From positions 27,041,716 through 27,105,715 of the forward strand of contig CM064874.1 of assembly GCA_032719365.1 (NCBI GenBank): a stretch of 64,000 bases of DNA. Direction: 5' to 3'. The notes under the pieces are model-generated. The model made no database searches and was not told where the DNA came from. It saw only the letters and a program-made list of their open reading frames with translations. The translations under genes and the position numbers were made by a program. Positions within the stretch are counted from its first letter, which is position 1, and the number at the start of each line of letters is the position of its first letter. This DNA comes from Prinsepia uniflora. Taxonomy: Eukaryota; Streptophyta; Magnoliopsida; Rosales; Rosaceae. This document shows positions 33,363 to 47,678 of this stretch, piece by piece.

Positions 33363-36300
33363 TGACAGGACCCGTCCCAACTGGACGTCAAAAACCGTAC
33401 CCGGTCCTGCTCCCGTCTGACAAGTCAACTGAAAGTCCGAAACTACCCTTCAATACCTGCCAGACAAGGGAATTTTTGCGCCTGTGCCCGCACATACCTC
33501 CACCTCTAGAATAGCCTCGATCAACGCGCCACGACCTGAAGGGTTAACAAAACAGAAAAGGTGTGAGTGGACAAAAATGACCTCTTATAAAAACATTTAC
33601 CAAAATACATTCTTACCCTCCAGTTTTCACAAACTTGCATGCATATCGTAAAACATGAGTAATAGTATGAAATCATTCAAGTATGAACAGTGGACCGATA
33701 AAATCAAAACATATTTTCTCATGGTCCACAAAAACTCATGTTCACCAAATCAGTTTAACATCTCAAAAAGTTCACAGTTTCTTTAAATCATTTTAACCGC
33801 TAAACCACGGTTTCCTCAAAATCATTTTCCATAATCCACGGGACTTATTTCCATATCTTGTTGCTTAGAGTCACGTTTATCCCTGCAACGCGTGCATATC
33901 AATAGGCTCAAGGACCGCTCAAAATTCGAGCATCCGCTGCTGTGAACACATCATCAGTCAGCAATCCGTCGCTGGGAAAAACCTCACCAGCCAACGATCC
34001 GGATCTCGTGAACACATCACTTACCGATCCATATAATCCAGCACATCTGATCTGAGTCAAGCCTCCCCTGGGCTGCAAGACAAAGATCGTGCTACGTGAC
34101 CTCTTCGGGGTAAACACTTCCATCCCGAAGGCGAGCGTTATCTCCAGGGTGCACTCCGGGGAAAAACATATTTTCTCCCGAAAGCCCTAATTATCCGCAA
34201 CATATCACCATCACAAAAACCAGTGAAAAACAGTTGCATTGAAAACCAAATCATATATCAATACAGGGTCTCAGCCCCAAGTCCCGATTTACTTTATAAA
34301 TCCGAAAATCATCAATATCATCATGTCATCACATGGAAATACAATTTCAACCAAAATCACAATTCCATTGGGTCTCAAGCCCAAAATCTCAATATCACGT
34401 AAATTCGTGCAACCGTAAACCCGAGTTACCACGATCACGTAAATCCATAAAATCAATCATTGACTCATAATCCGAGTCCAAATATCATTTTCAATCCGGG
34501 CCTAGCCCAAAACATCATTTGCACGTTCCTCGTAAAACGTGCCCAAAAGACTGATTAAAATAATCACAAAATCACGAGAATACCATAAATCATCAAATTC
34601 ACATGTAACTCCAAATCCGAGTCAAAATCATTATTTACTTGGGTTCTCACGCCCACAATATCATTTTTAACCAATTTCATGATTTCTCGAAAATCGTGCC
34701 AGAATATAATAATATAATAATCATAAAACCGAGAAATCACCGAATTGAAATACCAATCATGCCAAAGCATATCAAATCATATAATAAAGCATTTTAAATC
34801 ATATATGCATGCATCACAGTTAGAAAACAAAGTCCACTCACACACACCGTTCAAAACGGTTCGTTTCCGAGCTGCACGTTTTTCCGTAAATTCTGGAAAT
34901 CACAACTCCTGTCCAAAATCATTATAGAGGGTTACTAACATCTCAAAATACTTCATATAATTTTCCCCAATTTTTCCGAAATTTAAATACGTATTTTAAA
35001 CGTAAAACAAAACTTCGGATACGCGGAACATTATCGAAACAATATCCGATTTCACCAAAATCAACGTCAAAATGTTCGTTACACTGAGAGGATCAAAAGT
35101 CCTGTTGACCTCACCTTGAGACTAGGCTGGACGCGCCCTCACGCGCCGCCGTGAGTGGCTGCGCGTGAAACCCACGCGCCAGCTACAGTGTCACCAGCCT
35201 AACCCGTTTGTCTGATAAACGGGTCATTTAGCCCGCGATCAGACCCGGTTCCAATCCTGTCAATTCGACATTAATTCCTTCAATTGAACATTCAATTAGT
35301 TTCGTTATAAGTTCAATTAGGGTTCTGTATCATCAATTACTTGAAACATTACCTAAATCCTCACGATCAAGGATGAACAATCGAAGGACCTCCGGCCACT
35401 GTTCATCATTCGAACTCCCTCAATTCCACACGATTTCCCCAAATTGATTCATCAAGAAGCTTCATTGATCTCAGGTAAACCTTTCCCCCAACTCAATTGG
35501 ATCAATTCATTGCTCAATCTTCACGACTCAAACTCGAACATCCGTACACTGTGCAACCATGGAGTTTCCACCTTGGCCACTGATTCCTCCCAATTGATGA
35601 ACCCAGAAGCATCAATGGACCATGAGGAATTGTTTCCCCACCTCAATTTCGTCGTTTGATCACACATTGATCACGACTCAAGCTCGATATCTCTCACTGT
35701 TACCAAACCCGTTCAGAGCCAATTGGGCATGAATTCCTCTCGTTTTTGATTTGAAACAACTCGTCTCAACCTCAGGAAGCTATTTCCAATCTCCAATTCG
35801 ATCATCACAGCTCAATTCGTCCAATTCGATTTTCCCTCCCAAAACTCAAAATCCGAAATTCCAGTTCGATAGTTACCCTCAATCCCTCGTGTTTTCCTCA
35901 CTCAATTAGTCTCTGAATTCTCTCCAATTTCCGTTCATAAGTTTAGTGGATAGGGAGGAGATTAAGGGTGGAAGGATTTTGAATTTTGGTGGTGCACGGG
36001 TTAAGAAATCACAGAAGAGAAAATGGAGGTTTAATGGATTTTTAATTAATTAATCGTCACAAAAACACAATAATTATATTCTCCCCAAAACAAGGATCCT
36101 GGTTTTAGGCCTCAATTTAAGGGATGAGTGACAAGTGTCACTCATCCAAGTGTGTTCAGTCACCGGGTACTGTTCATTATTAAAATATTATTTTATTCCC
36201 GGTTCGTTCGGTTAATCGAGCCCGATTCCGTGACCATAACTTCGTCGTCGAATCTCCGATTTCGACATGCCGCCTGTCGTTGGATTCGTATCGACGAGAC

Positions 36301-36658
36301 CTACGTAACGGTCCTTGGCCCTCGTCCATCGGACCTCCCGATCAAAAAGTCAACATTTGGCCCCTAATATGCCAAATTACCAAAATACCCCTCAACTTCC
36401 GAACATCATAACTTTCTCTACGTATGTCGGAATTGAACGTGCCACCTGTATATGAACTCGTGATGTCCCGAACTACGTAACAGTCATCGGTCAAAGTCCA
36501 TTTGACCGCCCAAACTAAAAGTCAACATTTTGCCCACGCCAGGGGCAAAACGGTCATTTTGCACGTTTCGTCCAATTTCACTCAACTAATCCCCGGTTAG
36601 TCATTATAATTCATAATTAATTAATATTCACTCCCGATATTCGGGACGGGTCATTACA
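33363..36658 (-). repeat. Element B 3' LTR (left copy)
   Basis: TGACAGGACCCGTCCC to GGGACGGGTCATTACA. GTGAGTGGAC 33563-33572, TGCATGCA 33636-33643, hairpin array about 34270-34650, TGCATGCA 34804-34811, GTCCACTCAC 34830-34839, GC-rich hairpin 35161-35179, and two U3 repeat blocks about 36235-36350 and 36400-36520. Confidence 0.93.
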
Positions 36659-39464
36659 ACCTTCCCTCCTTAAAGAATTTCGTCCCCGAAATTCCAACTA
36701 TCCGTATTCCACAACTACCTCGTGGAAAACAAATGGGCCTCACAACATGTGTACCCCTGTACACCCACTAACCAACGCAGAACTCGTCTGCACCCAGACG
36801 TCACATCACAGATGCACGTCGTACTGACTACACTCGACCACCTCGAATGAAATTGATTACCAGAAATTGGCAATGTCACCGTTAAGCTGACTCCTTCAGC
36901 TTGACAGCCCCCATACTCACTAATGTGCCCTGATCTTCGCTCTCATAGAGAGTCACCAAAACTCACTAGTCAGTCCAAGCCGACACCACAAGCCATACTG
37001 TCACCACCAAGCTTTACCACCCTAGTAAAGCGTCAATCCGTAACAAATCAGTGACAACACACCATACTACAACGTCCGTCAATGTAGCACAAGATCAACA
37101 ACATGATCTCCCCTCGCAGGACAAACTCAATCCTGCGACAAATACCAACAGCAGTAACCACAACTGTCACCCCCTCAGCGATCCCAGGTGCTGGTAAGGT
37201 CACGACAAGGTAACATCTCGCCGCAAAGCAACTTGCGGTCACACCAACCACCAACTCACTCATCCTGAGTATACGCATACCGTCATCACACTCAATCAGA
37301 CGGTGCATCTGGAACACGTTGAACACAAGCCTAGCAGTAATCACACAACTCAACACTAGAGTTATACTAGCCAACCTTGGCTAAGAGCACCTGCTCAAAC
37401 AATCACTGAAATCAGCAGAATCACCCTGCCCAGTGCATCGTGTTCAATGTCCAGTTCACGTTCACGACCAAAACCAATGGTATTGGAACTAAGCCAAACA
37501 CCAACACGTTTATCGACACAACACTGGTACATCCAATGTACCGTCACTAGGTATCAAGTACCCTCGTCCATACGATACAGTACATTGTACACCAAGCAAG
37601 ATCCCACAGCTGGACCCCAGTACTCGACCCATAGACCAATATGGTCGATCCCAAACCAGGTAAGGAAAAAGTAAAAAGCCTGAGGGTTTAGCTAACATCG
37701 ACAATCCTTGTCCTATGCTACCCAAAACACCTCGCCAAATGACAACACTCAAAATGACACATCAACGTGTCCACAGGGAAAAACACCGAGTTCTCCCGGG
37801 ATTCACATCAACCCCGGTCACCACAAGTCTGCAAAATATCGTACCCCAAACCACGTACAAGGTACGTACATCTATCCCTTGACTAGACTACAACCACCTA
37901 GGTCATAGCCAAACACGTTCCAATAATGGAGTCCATTTGCCCAAACCAGCAAGAGACAAATCGAAACTCCACCAATCAGCTAGTTTCAATACCAAATCCG
38001 AATCCGCAATTTCGTAAGAAATCCCAAATCCAAACCCATACATCACAGTTTTTAATTCATGTCCAAATCCGAATCCGAAATCATTATTCCGTAAGCTAGC
38101 ATTTGGAATAATCATTCCGCACCCAAATCCAGTATTCCACTCTCAAATTCTGAAATCGAATCCTGAATCGTCACCCAGAAATTCGATTCCAAAACCCGAA
38201 ATCTCGTTCACGTCCACTCGGACACACCAAAACCGAACCTATCGGTTACCAGTTCAAGCGAGTAACACATTACATCCGATGGACTTCATAAGGAAGCCAA
38301 TCCCATCCGTCACAACTCTAAGGCTGACCAAATTCGACCCCGTCGAAAACCTACTCGCTCGAGTAACATACCATAAGGGGCTCCACTTCGAAAAGAAGTT
38401 CAGTCCCGTCATTTATGACTCACATACCGACGTAAGAGTGATAAACTCTCACCCAATCTGGATCATCGAAATCACGACCCAGATCCATTACGACGTCAGC
38501 CGACCGTGAACATCACGATCCTAGATCGTCACAATGCCCAACGTCCACGACATCACAAACCCGATCCACCTAGGATCCACACAGTCAACAACTAGGAACC
38601 ACAGGGTCTTACACCCTTACTGATTACGTCGCATCTATCCTTGCCATCCCACCTAGGGAAAACCAAGGATGATCCAAAACAATGACACCAATACTCATCC
38701 TACATGGACGCAACCAAAACTCACTGCACTCCCCATGCAATGTAACCCAACATTGTCTGCCACCAAGCAGAAAATAAGAAGTCACCCCTGATGACTTCAG
38801 AATACCTAATCCCAATGCGGAAAACCCGCAATCCTCTTCAAACACAACCTCTCATGATTCCGTAGGTCCAACCATGTTGGAACCATCGGACTCGGACACC
38901 AACCACGTGTCCCCTTTGGACTGGTTACTGACACTTACCCAACTCGACGATGTTACAACCCGACTTGTGACTCATCGTCAGCACCACACCAGCACCCACA
39001 CCAGTACACAGACAACAGTATCAGTATGAGCACACCGTGTGCAAAACTGACAACCCTGGATCTCCGCTCATAACAAGCGACGACCCCGTACCTCTGCTCG
39101 AATAGGAGAAACTCTGCCTCCTTCGCACCTAACAACTCTGGGTACAGTCACCCTGACAACTCATGTGAGAAAAAGAAACGTCCCCTGACGTCCCCCCGAT
39201 TCTCAACAACCACTATCGGTATTAGTGCCTGCCACAGACTTGTGCAGACCCAACCACCAGACATCACAATTGAGACTCCACATCCAATGGAATCAAGTAC
39301 TCGTACGACTACCCTGTATCCCCACTCTGGGATTCCTTCGACAAGTACCAACCCCGACTTTGGATTGCAGTTCCACCACTAAAGCTGACATGACTAGACC
39401 TGACACAATCGTCACTCGGTCTCGACTTCGAAAAGTCATTAAGAGTCAAACCACTCGCCAGCAC
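36659..39464 (-). other. Element B internal region, 3' part (non-coding)
   Basis: Begins (plus coordinates) with the polypurine tract and the vestigial pol tail, then 2.8 kb without coding capacity. It shares long segments with the interior of element A. Repeated AATCCGAATCCG-like phrases at 37985-38200 are common to both. Confidence 0.75.
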
Positions 39465-42400
39465 TGTCAGGACCCACCCCGATTTCACCCCGAAACCGGA
39501 GGTAAATCCCGCTCCCGTCTGACTCCCCGACACAAAACTCAAGTAAAACTCACTCGAACCCAGTCAGACGCAGGAGTAATTACAAAATATCCCAACCTTA
39601 TCGTTTACAGAGCATAGCACTAAATTACAAGGAAAATAAAAACTGATAAAGTACACGCACACAGAAGCCTTTAAACTCTTCTAGGATCCCTCACGTCACT
39701 TCTATGCCTCGGACACTGCCTCGACGTTAAGACCCCGCGCTAGCTCCACAACCTGGAGGGCAATTTAAAACAAAAAATGTGAGTGGACCAGAAAGTACAA
39801 AAAGTTCAAAACCACTTTATATGAAAACCGAGTTTAACCCTCCGTTTTGAAACCACATGCATAACCAACAGTTATGAACACAGTTATAAAATAATCGTTA
39901 TAAAACATCATAAGAAACAGAAACACTATAAATATCATAAGAAACCAGAGCATGGGTATCAGAAACCGTATCAAATCCTCATTTCCCAATCGAACCTGCT
40001 GGACCTATCCGAGTCTTTAAACTCCCGAGTCTTTAAACTCAATCCAGGCCTTAATCATATCCGAGTCTTTAAACTCCCGAGTCTTTAAACTCAAGGCCTA
40101 CGGGGGAAAATCAATATATATCCGAGTCTTTAAACTCCCGAGTCTTTAAACTCAATCCGGGTCTTTAAACCCAATCCGGCCGGTCCCCCGTCACATATAT
40201 CCGGGTCTTTAAACCCAATATCCAGATCCAGCAAATCCAATCTCAAAATCATTTGAAAACCATATATCAATCCATATCCAAACCCGAATCCGAAATCACT
40301 GGTCCGATGCCCTTCCGGCAGCCAGAACCGTCATTTCGAACCCAAATCCGGAAATCCACTTTTCAACTTGGGAACCAACTTCCATTTCCGAAATCCGTTT
40401 CTAAACCGAAAATCTTTAGTATCAAAATCATGTTCCAAATCCCTTGATAATCATTGAAAACTCCTTATCATTTGACATTCCCAAAACCATAGTATCAATT
40501 TCAGAAACCATCCATTTCCCGTAAAACGTACTAAAAACCGATTTCCTCGAAAAACGTGTAATCATGTAAAACCAATCAAAATATATGCGATAAACATATA
40601 ATGCCCATTAAAACCATAAAACAAGTATAGAAAACAGTTATGCATGCTCGAGTTTAGAGAAGGGGTCCACTCACAGTACTGAGCCCTACTCGCGTCCCGA
40701 ATGTCCAGCCCGTTCCTCGGCTTCCTCGGGAAATCCCGATCCTGTCAAACACCGTCAAATTACGTCACTAATACGCCTACAAACATTCTCCTAAATTTCC
40801 TCAAAAATCCCCGAACCGAAGACCTAGAACCCCGGGACCCTAAACCTTCACCCTCGCGGAACTACACTCAAACGACATCCGATTGACTCGAAACCAACTC
40901 CATTGAACTCACCACAACTCCTAGACCAAAAGTCATATTGATCGCTTCTCCATACGCCGCCGCACGTGCCCCCACGCGCCGCCCAAAGTGGCTGCGCGTG
41001 GCCCTCACGCGCCAGCTACAGTACCATCGTCCACCTCCCGTACTGTGCTGAACCGGCCGCCGTGGCTTGGACCGGCGAGAGGCATTCTCCACCGTCCGGC
41101 CACCATTTCAGTCCCTTCTTTCACCAGCAGCTTCATCCAGATCAACCCTATCGATTCCCCAACTCCGTTCACCTCGACACAGTCCCGTCATCGTCAAATG
41201 AAGCTCGAAATCAGACGGCCTACTTCCCCTGTTTTCCTTCCCGGCCACCCAGTTCACCTCCCTTCACGGTGGCTACACCAAACTCATCCTAGGACTTCAC
41301 TGAACCTAGACCACACCTCCGTTACCTTCGACTCACCCCCAAACTCGTCGACTCACCGTTTGAATTCCACGGCCAAACAGAGCATCAGAGTGCTCATCAT
41401 TGCCCGAGCTCCGCCGTGGACACCCCCGTCACGGCGACCATCCCAGTCGACACCTAGGACCTCCCTGGACATAACCCTGACCTTCAATCCCATCGACACT
41501 AAGCCTAGACTCACGACTTCCCAACTGAAGTTTCACGGCAAAACAGAGCAAAAAAGCCTTACCCTTCGATTGCAGCTCCGCCGTGCGCACTGCCGCCTAC
41601 CACTGTGGTCGTTGGACTCCTTGCAGTCTCCTCAGCCTCCCCTTGCCTTGGTTTTCCTCGCCTCACGGCGTAGCCACCACCTCAACCTCACAAGCTCCCT
41701 GTTTCCCCCAAAATCTCTCCACACCTCCGCCGTGCCGCCGTGCACGATTGCACCACAAATTCACGGCCACCAGCTCCGCCTTGCCTCACTATCACTCTCA
41801 CAACTCCCTATTTACTCACCCTTGCACCCAGATCGATCAATTGATCTCAAACTCTCACCCTCTGTTCTCTGTGTTTGTCGAAGAACCTCACACACGGGTT
41901 CACCCAATTATTTAGGACCGTGAACACACAGGATCGCACCAGAAGCCTCTACACACATGCCACATGTCACCATCCCCTCAATCCTAATCCCTCTTGGTTA
42001 AACCCCAGCCGTCCATCTCCTTGCTCTCTGCACAAATCCCCAGAACCAAAAGACCTAAATACCCTCCTGTTTTACTCATTTTTTACGGTTTTACCGAAAC
42101 TTCCTAGACCCGTAACCTTCGCCTCGTAAGTCCGATGAATACGTGCCGCCTGTCATCGAACTCAGGACGACGAAAGCTACCTAACCATCCTAGGTCAACC
42201 TACCAACACTTGTCCGTACAAAAAGTCAACTATTCCCCCTACTTTACCCAAATTACGGTTAAGCCCTCAACCTTCCGAACATCACAACTTCCTCCTCGGA
42301 TGTCGGAATCGGGCGTGCCACCTGCCTAAGGATTCGTGACGACCTAAACTACGTTCTGGTCCCTGGTCAAACCCCAATTGACCACCCGGAATAAAAGTCA

Positions 42401-42536
42401 ACATTTCTGCCCGACCTAGGGGCAAAATCGTCATTCTAAGTTCCCGGACCCCTCGGGACCACCTAACCCTTGATTACCCTCACTAATCACACCTTAATCA
42501 CTCTAGTAATCCCGGTTCTCGGGACGGGTTGTTACA
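39465..42536 (-). mobile_element. Solo LTR (3.07 kb) nested in element B
   Basis: TGTCAGGACCCACCCC to GGGACGGGTTGTTACA, with perfect duplications agcac at 39460-39464 and 42537-42541. Same subfamily as 519-3531. GTGAGTGGAC 39779-39788, CATGCAT 39856-39862, GAGT..ACTC and GGGT..ACCC hairpin array 40010-40220, ATGCATGC 40640-40647, GTCCACTCAC 40665-40674, GC-rich hairpin 40994-41012. A 311-codon antisense frame at 40988-41923, rich in Pro, Ser, Thr and His, is the longest open frame in the window. It is not conserved as a frame in 519-3531. Confidence 0.92.
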
Positions 42537-43096
42537 AGCACACATTTCCGAACCAAACATCGCACCTTAGGTTCCGCGATTACTACCTAGGGTCCCTCAA
42601 AACCCGACAGCTCCTGAGACTTAAGATATTACCATGACTCATCTCGAGTCCTAACCGAATTCTTGATTCATTCATCTATGCCATCCCTGGCATACCCGGT
42701 CACCCAGCAAATGACCGCCGGTGAACCACATCAATACCACATTCCAAACCTAGGAATACCCCAACACACTCTAGACTTTGGGAACTCACATTCCGCACAA
42801 GGAATTTGCTGAGAATAATCTCATCCTGGGTCCAACCTACCCAATTGTGCTACCTTCCAAGCCTCTGGATCCAACAAATCCTAGGACCCACAAGAATACC
42901 GATTCGACAATTAGTAAGCCGTAGTTACACAAATTAATATCTGACCCACAAACCAAGGTCAATTACATTCCGAGATTAATCACAAGGTCTCAAATACCCT
43001 AATATACCCATCTCACTACCAGGTCGTGCACGAGGCTCACATTCCGGAGGTATGGCATGGCAACAGCATCAGCAACCTAGTGCTCTGATACCAATT
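42537..43096 (-). other. Element B internal region, 5' part and primer site
   Basis: Non-coding leader side of the element. Near its end, TGCTCTGATACCAATT (43081-43096) abuts the LTR. Its complement contains TTGGTATCAGAGCA, the initiator-Met primer site. Confidence 0.8.
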
Positions 43097-46000
43097 TGAC
43101 AGGACCCGTCCCAACTGGACGTCAAAAACCGTACCTGGTCCTGCTCCCGTCTGACAAGTCAACTGAAAGTCCGAAACTACCCTTCAATACCTGCCAGACA
43201 AGGGAATTTTTGCGCCTGTGCCCGCACATACCTCCACCTCTAGAATAGCCTCGATCAACGCGCCACGACCTGAAGGGTTAACAAAACAGAAAAGGTGTGA
43301 GTGGACAAAAATGACCTCTTATAAAAACATTTACCAAAATACATTCTTACCCTCCAGTTTTCACAAACTTGCATGCATATCGTAAAACATGAGTAATAGT
43401 ATGAAATCATTCAAGTATGAACAGTAGACCGATAAAATCAAAACATATTTTCTCATGGTCCACAAAAACTCATGTTCACCAAATCAGTTTAACATCTCAA
43501 AAAGTTCACAGTTTCTTTAAATCATTTTAACCGCTAAACCACGGTTTCCTCAAAATCATTTTCCATAATCCACGGGACTTATTTCCATATCCTGTTGCTT
43601 AGAGTCACGTTTATCCCTGCAACGCGTGCATATCAATAGGCTCAAGGACCGCTCAAAATTCGAGCATCCGCTGCTGTGAACACATCATTAGTCAGCAATC
43701 CGTCGCTGGGAAAAACCTCACCAGCCAACGATCCGGATCTCGTGAACACATCACTTACCGATCCATATAATCCAGCACATCTGATCTGAGTCAAGCCTCC
43801 CCTGGGCTGCAAGACAAAGATCGTGCTACGTGACCTCTTCGGGGTAAACACTTCCATCCCAATGGCGAGCGTTATCTCCAGGGTGCACTCCGGGAAAAAA
43901 CATATTTTCTCCCGAAAGCCCTAATTATCCGCAACATATCACCATCACAAAAACCAGTGAAAAACAGTTGCATTGAAAACCAAATCATATATCAATACAG
44001 GGTCTCAGCCCCAAGTCCCGATTTACTTTATAAATCCGAAAATCATCAATATCATCATGTCATCACATGGAAATACAATTTCAACCAAAATCACAATTCC
44101 ATTGGGTCTCAAGCCCAAAATCTCAATATCACGTAAATTCGTGCAACCGTAAACCCGAGTTACCACGATCACGTAAATCCATAAAATCAATCATTGACTC
44201 ATAATCCGAGTCCAAATATCATTTTCAATCCGGGCCTAGCCCAAAACATCATTTGCACGTTCCTCGTAAAACGTGCCCGAAAGACTGATTAAAATAATCA
44301 CAAAATCACGAGAATACCATAAATCATCAAATTCACATGTAACTCCAAATCCGAGTCAAAATCATTATTTACTTGGGTTCTCACGCCCACAATATCATTT
44401 TTAACCAATTTCATGATTTCTCGAAAATCGTGCCAGAATATAATAATATAATAATCATAAAACCGAGAAATCACCGAATTGAAATACCAATCATGCCAAA
44501 GCATATCAAATCATATAATAAAGCATTTTAAATCATATATGCATGCATCACAGTTAGAAAACAAAGTCCACTCACACACACCGTTCAAAACGGTTCGTTT
44601 CCGAGCTGCACGTTTTTCCGTAAATTCTGGAAATCACAACTCCTGTCCAAAATCATTATAGAGGGTTACTAACATCTCAAAATACTTCATATAATTTTCC
44701 CCAATTTTTCCGAAATTTAAATACGTATTTTAAACGTAAAACAAAACTTCGGATACGCGGAACATTATCGAAACAATATCCGATTTCACCAAAATCAACG
44801 TCAAAATGTTCGTTACACTGAGAGGATCAAAAGTCCTGTTGACCTCACCTTGAGACTAGGCTGGACGCGCCCTCACGCGCCGCCGTGAGTGGCTGCGCGT
44901 GAAACCCACGCGCCAGCTACAGTGTCACCAGCCTAACCCGTTTGTCTGATAAACGGGTCATTTAGCCCGCGATCAGACCCGGTTCCAATCCTGTCAATTC
45001 GACATTAATTCCTTCAATTGAACATTCAATTAGTTTCGTTATAAGTTCAATTAGGGTTCTGTATCATCAATTACTTGAAACATTACCTAAATCCTCACGA
45101 TCAAGGATGAACAATCGAAGGACCTCCGGCCACTGTTCATCATTCGAACTCCCTCAATTCCACACGATTTCCCCAAATTGATTCATCAAGAAGCTTCATT
45201 GATCTCAGGTAAACCTTTCCCCCAACTCAATTGGATCAATTCATTGCTCAATCTTCACGACTCAAACTCGAACATCCGTACACTGTGCAACCATGGAGTT
45301 TCCACCTTGGCCACTGATTCCTCCCAATTGATGAACCCAGAAGCATCAATAGACCATGAGGAATTGTTTCCCCACCTCAATTTCGTCGTTTGATCACACA
45401 TTGATCACGACTCAAGCTCGATATCTCTCACTGTTACCAAACCCGTTCAGAGCCAATTGGGCATGAATTCCTCTCGTTTTTGATTTGAAACAACTCGTCT
45501 CAACCTCAGGAAGCTATTTCCAATCTCCAATTCGATCATCACAGCTCAATTCGTCCAATTCGATTTTCCCTCCCAAAACTCAAAATCCGAAATTCCAGTT
45601 CGATAGTTACCCTCAATCCCTCGTGTTTTCCTCACTCAATTAGTCTCTGAATTCTCTCCAATTTTCGTTCATAAGTTTAGTGGATAGGGAGGAGATTAAG
45701 GGTGGAAGGATTTTGAATTTTGGTGGTGCACGGGTTAAGAAATCACAGAAGAGAAAATGGAGGTTTAATGGATTTTTAATTAATTAATCGTCACAAAAAC
45801 ACAATAATTATATTCTCCCCAAAACAAGGATCCTGGTTTTAGGCCTCAATTTAAGGGATGAGTGACAAGTGTCACTCATCCAAGTGTGTTCAATCACCAG
45901 GTACTGTTCATTATTAAAATATTATTTTATTCCCGGTTCGTTCGGTTAATCAAGCCCGATTCCGTGACCATAACTTCGTCGTCGAATCTCCGATTTCGAC

Positions 46001-46392
46001 ATGCCGCCTGTCGTTGGATTCGTATCGACGAGACCTACGTAACGGTCCTTGGCCCTCATCCATCGGACCTCCCGATCAAAAAGTCAACATTTGGCCCCTA
46101 ATATGCCAAATTACCAAAATACCCCTCAACTTCCGAACATCATAACTTTCTCTACGTATGTCGGAATTGAACGTGCGACCTGTATATGAACTCGTGATGT
46201 TCCGAACTACGTCACAGTCATCGGTCAAAGTCCATTTGACCGCCCGAACTAAAAGTCAACATTTTGCCCACGCCAGGGGCAAAACGGTCATTTTGCACGT
46301 TTCGTCCAATTTCACTCAACTAATCCCCGGTTAGTCATTCTAATTCATAATTAATTAATATTCACTCCCGATATTCGGGACGGGTCATTACA
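43097..46392 (-). repeat. Element B 5' LTR (right copy)
   Basis: Same length and layout as 33363-36658, shifted by 9734. Scattered substitutions only (for example catcatcagt versus catcattagt). Ends GGGACGGGTCATTACA directly before taagc. Confidence 0.93.
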
Positions 46393-47678
46393 TAAGCCCA
46401 GAGTTTGAAACGTGGAAAAAATATGGTCGAAGTGATATATTATACATGTGTATTTTTCAATATTTGTGTATTACTGTGAACATGAACTTTGCTGGTTGGT
46501 ACTTGGATACTATATTTCTAGATAACTATGTGATGGGAGGGATTGTCAGTCTCATACGTAAAGCAAGGCTCTTTATCCTGAAGCTAGCGCTAACTCAGAC
46601 GTCGAGTAGGGCTTTGTATCCCGATTCATTAAACACTTGGACATCGAGTTGGGCTCTGTATCCTGAGGCTAGCATTCTGGTGATAACTCAGACGTTGAGA
46701 CGAGCTCTGTATCCTGAGTTGGTTCCCACGCGGACAGTGGTTACCTACTTGTTGTACAGACACTCCCTGGGGAATATTTGTTTGGTTAATGTGTGGTGCT
46801 GTTTTCGAATTTGACCTAAATAAGGTTGTGATAATGTCTTACGCGTAGTGCTGTTATGATTAGAAATTGAGATAATAAATGGTTATGATTGGTTATGAAA
46901 CTGGTATAATTTGGTTCATGAACTATGATTGTTACTGTTGTGTTGCTAAGATCATGCCCCTGAAATGCAAGGCTCGTATACGACTTGATAGTGAGACGAG
47001 TATATGAGCTCAGAATAGTTATAAGGCTCTAAATGGATCTAGAAAATGAATATTACGCATTGATACAGTGGGTCCAGATAGTAAGCAAGCTTAGTCAAAG
47101 AAACCATATTATTTGTTAGTATATCGGACCCGAATGTGATCAATAAAAAATGTTGTTCGGTTTGAGTCAGTATTTGAGGCTTAAGACATTGAAAAGCCTT
47201 ACATCGGATCCAACGTGTATAGTAATGTTAGTTGGAGTAATTCATGCCCCAGTAATAGTTATGGATTTAATTGAGAAGTAGTTGTGTATCTTTTAACACA
47301 TGGCAATGTTGAAAAATTAGTGAAATTATTTGGGGCATTTGATACCGGTTGATGTAATCAATATGACCTCCCTGAGTAAAATTGAGGAAGTAACTAATAG
47401 GATCGAATCAGAGAGAATATGGAGGTTATTGAATATGACCCTGAGATAAATGCCTAGATTACCTGATATTAAGGGTCATAGATTGCTTAAGAATGAGTTA
47501 CAATTATTATGGTCTCACAGTCAATAATTTATGGGATTTGAAACTTGATTATTTGCTAGTATACAATTAAAATATAAAGACATGCTTGTAGGAATCGCTT
47601 TCGAAAAGGAATCAAAGAATTAAATAAGGCTGGATTATTCTAAAATTTCGAGGATGAATTTTTTTAAAGGGGGAAGGT
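46393..47678 (+). mobile_element. Internal 3' remnant of an older gypsy-type element
   Basis: No gene. The region 46560-46740 has a loose tandem repeat of about 40-60 bp (AACTCAGACGTCGAG, then GGGCTCTGTATCCTGAGGCTAGC). The last 45 bases (TTTCGAGGATGAATTT, then AAAGGGGGAAGG) are the worn end of pol and a polypurine tract directly before the LTR at 47679. A 122-codon frame at 46446-46814 spans the repeats and is not taken as a gene. Confidence 0.5.

Larger units (their letters stand above)
33363..46392 (-). mobile_element. Element B: complete LARD-like LTR retrotransposon
   Basis: Two LTRs of exactly equal length (3296 bp: 33363-36658 and 43097-46392), differing at about twenty sites by eye. 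Perfect duplications taagc lie at 33358-33362 and 46393-46397. The internal region is about 3.4 kb once the nested solo LTR 39465-42536 is removed, and it has no gag-pol. Minus orientation is set by the primer site near 43081-43096. It is related to A and C and to the solo LTR 4313-7719. Confidence 0.93.

Noticed and set aside
40988..41923. A 311-codon open frame, the longest in the window
   Set aside because: It lies antisense inside a solo LTR, is low-complexity (Pro, Ser, Thr, His) and follows from C-rich composition. The related LTR 519-3531 does not keep the frame open.
46446..46814. A 122-codon frame as a possible gene
   Set aside because: It spans a loose tandem repeat in a retroelement interior and has no recognisable motif or regulatory context.
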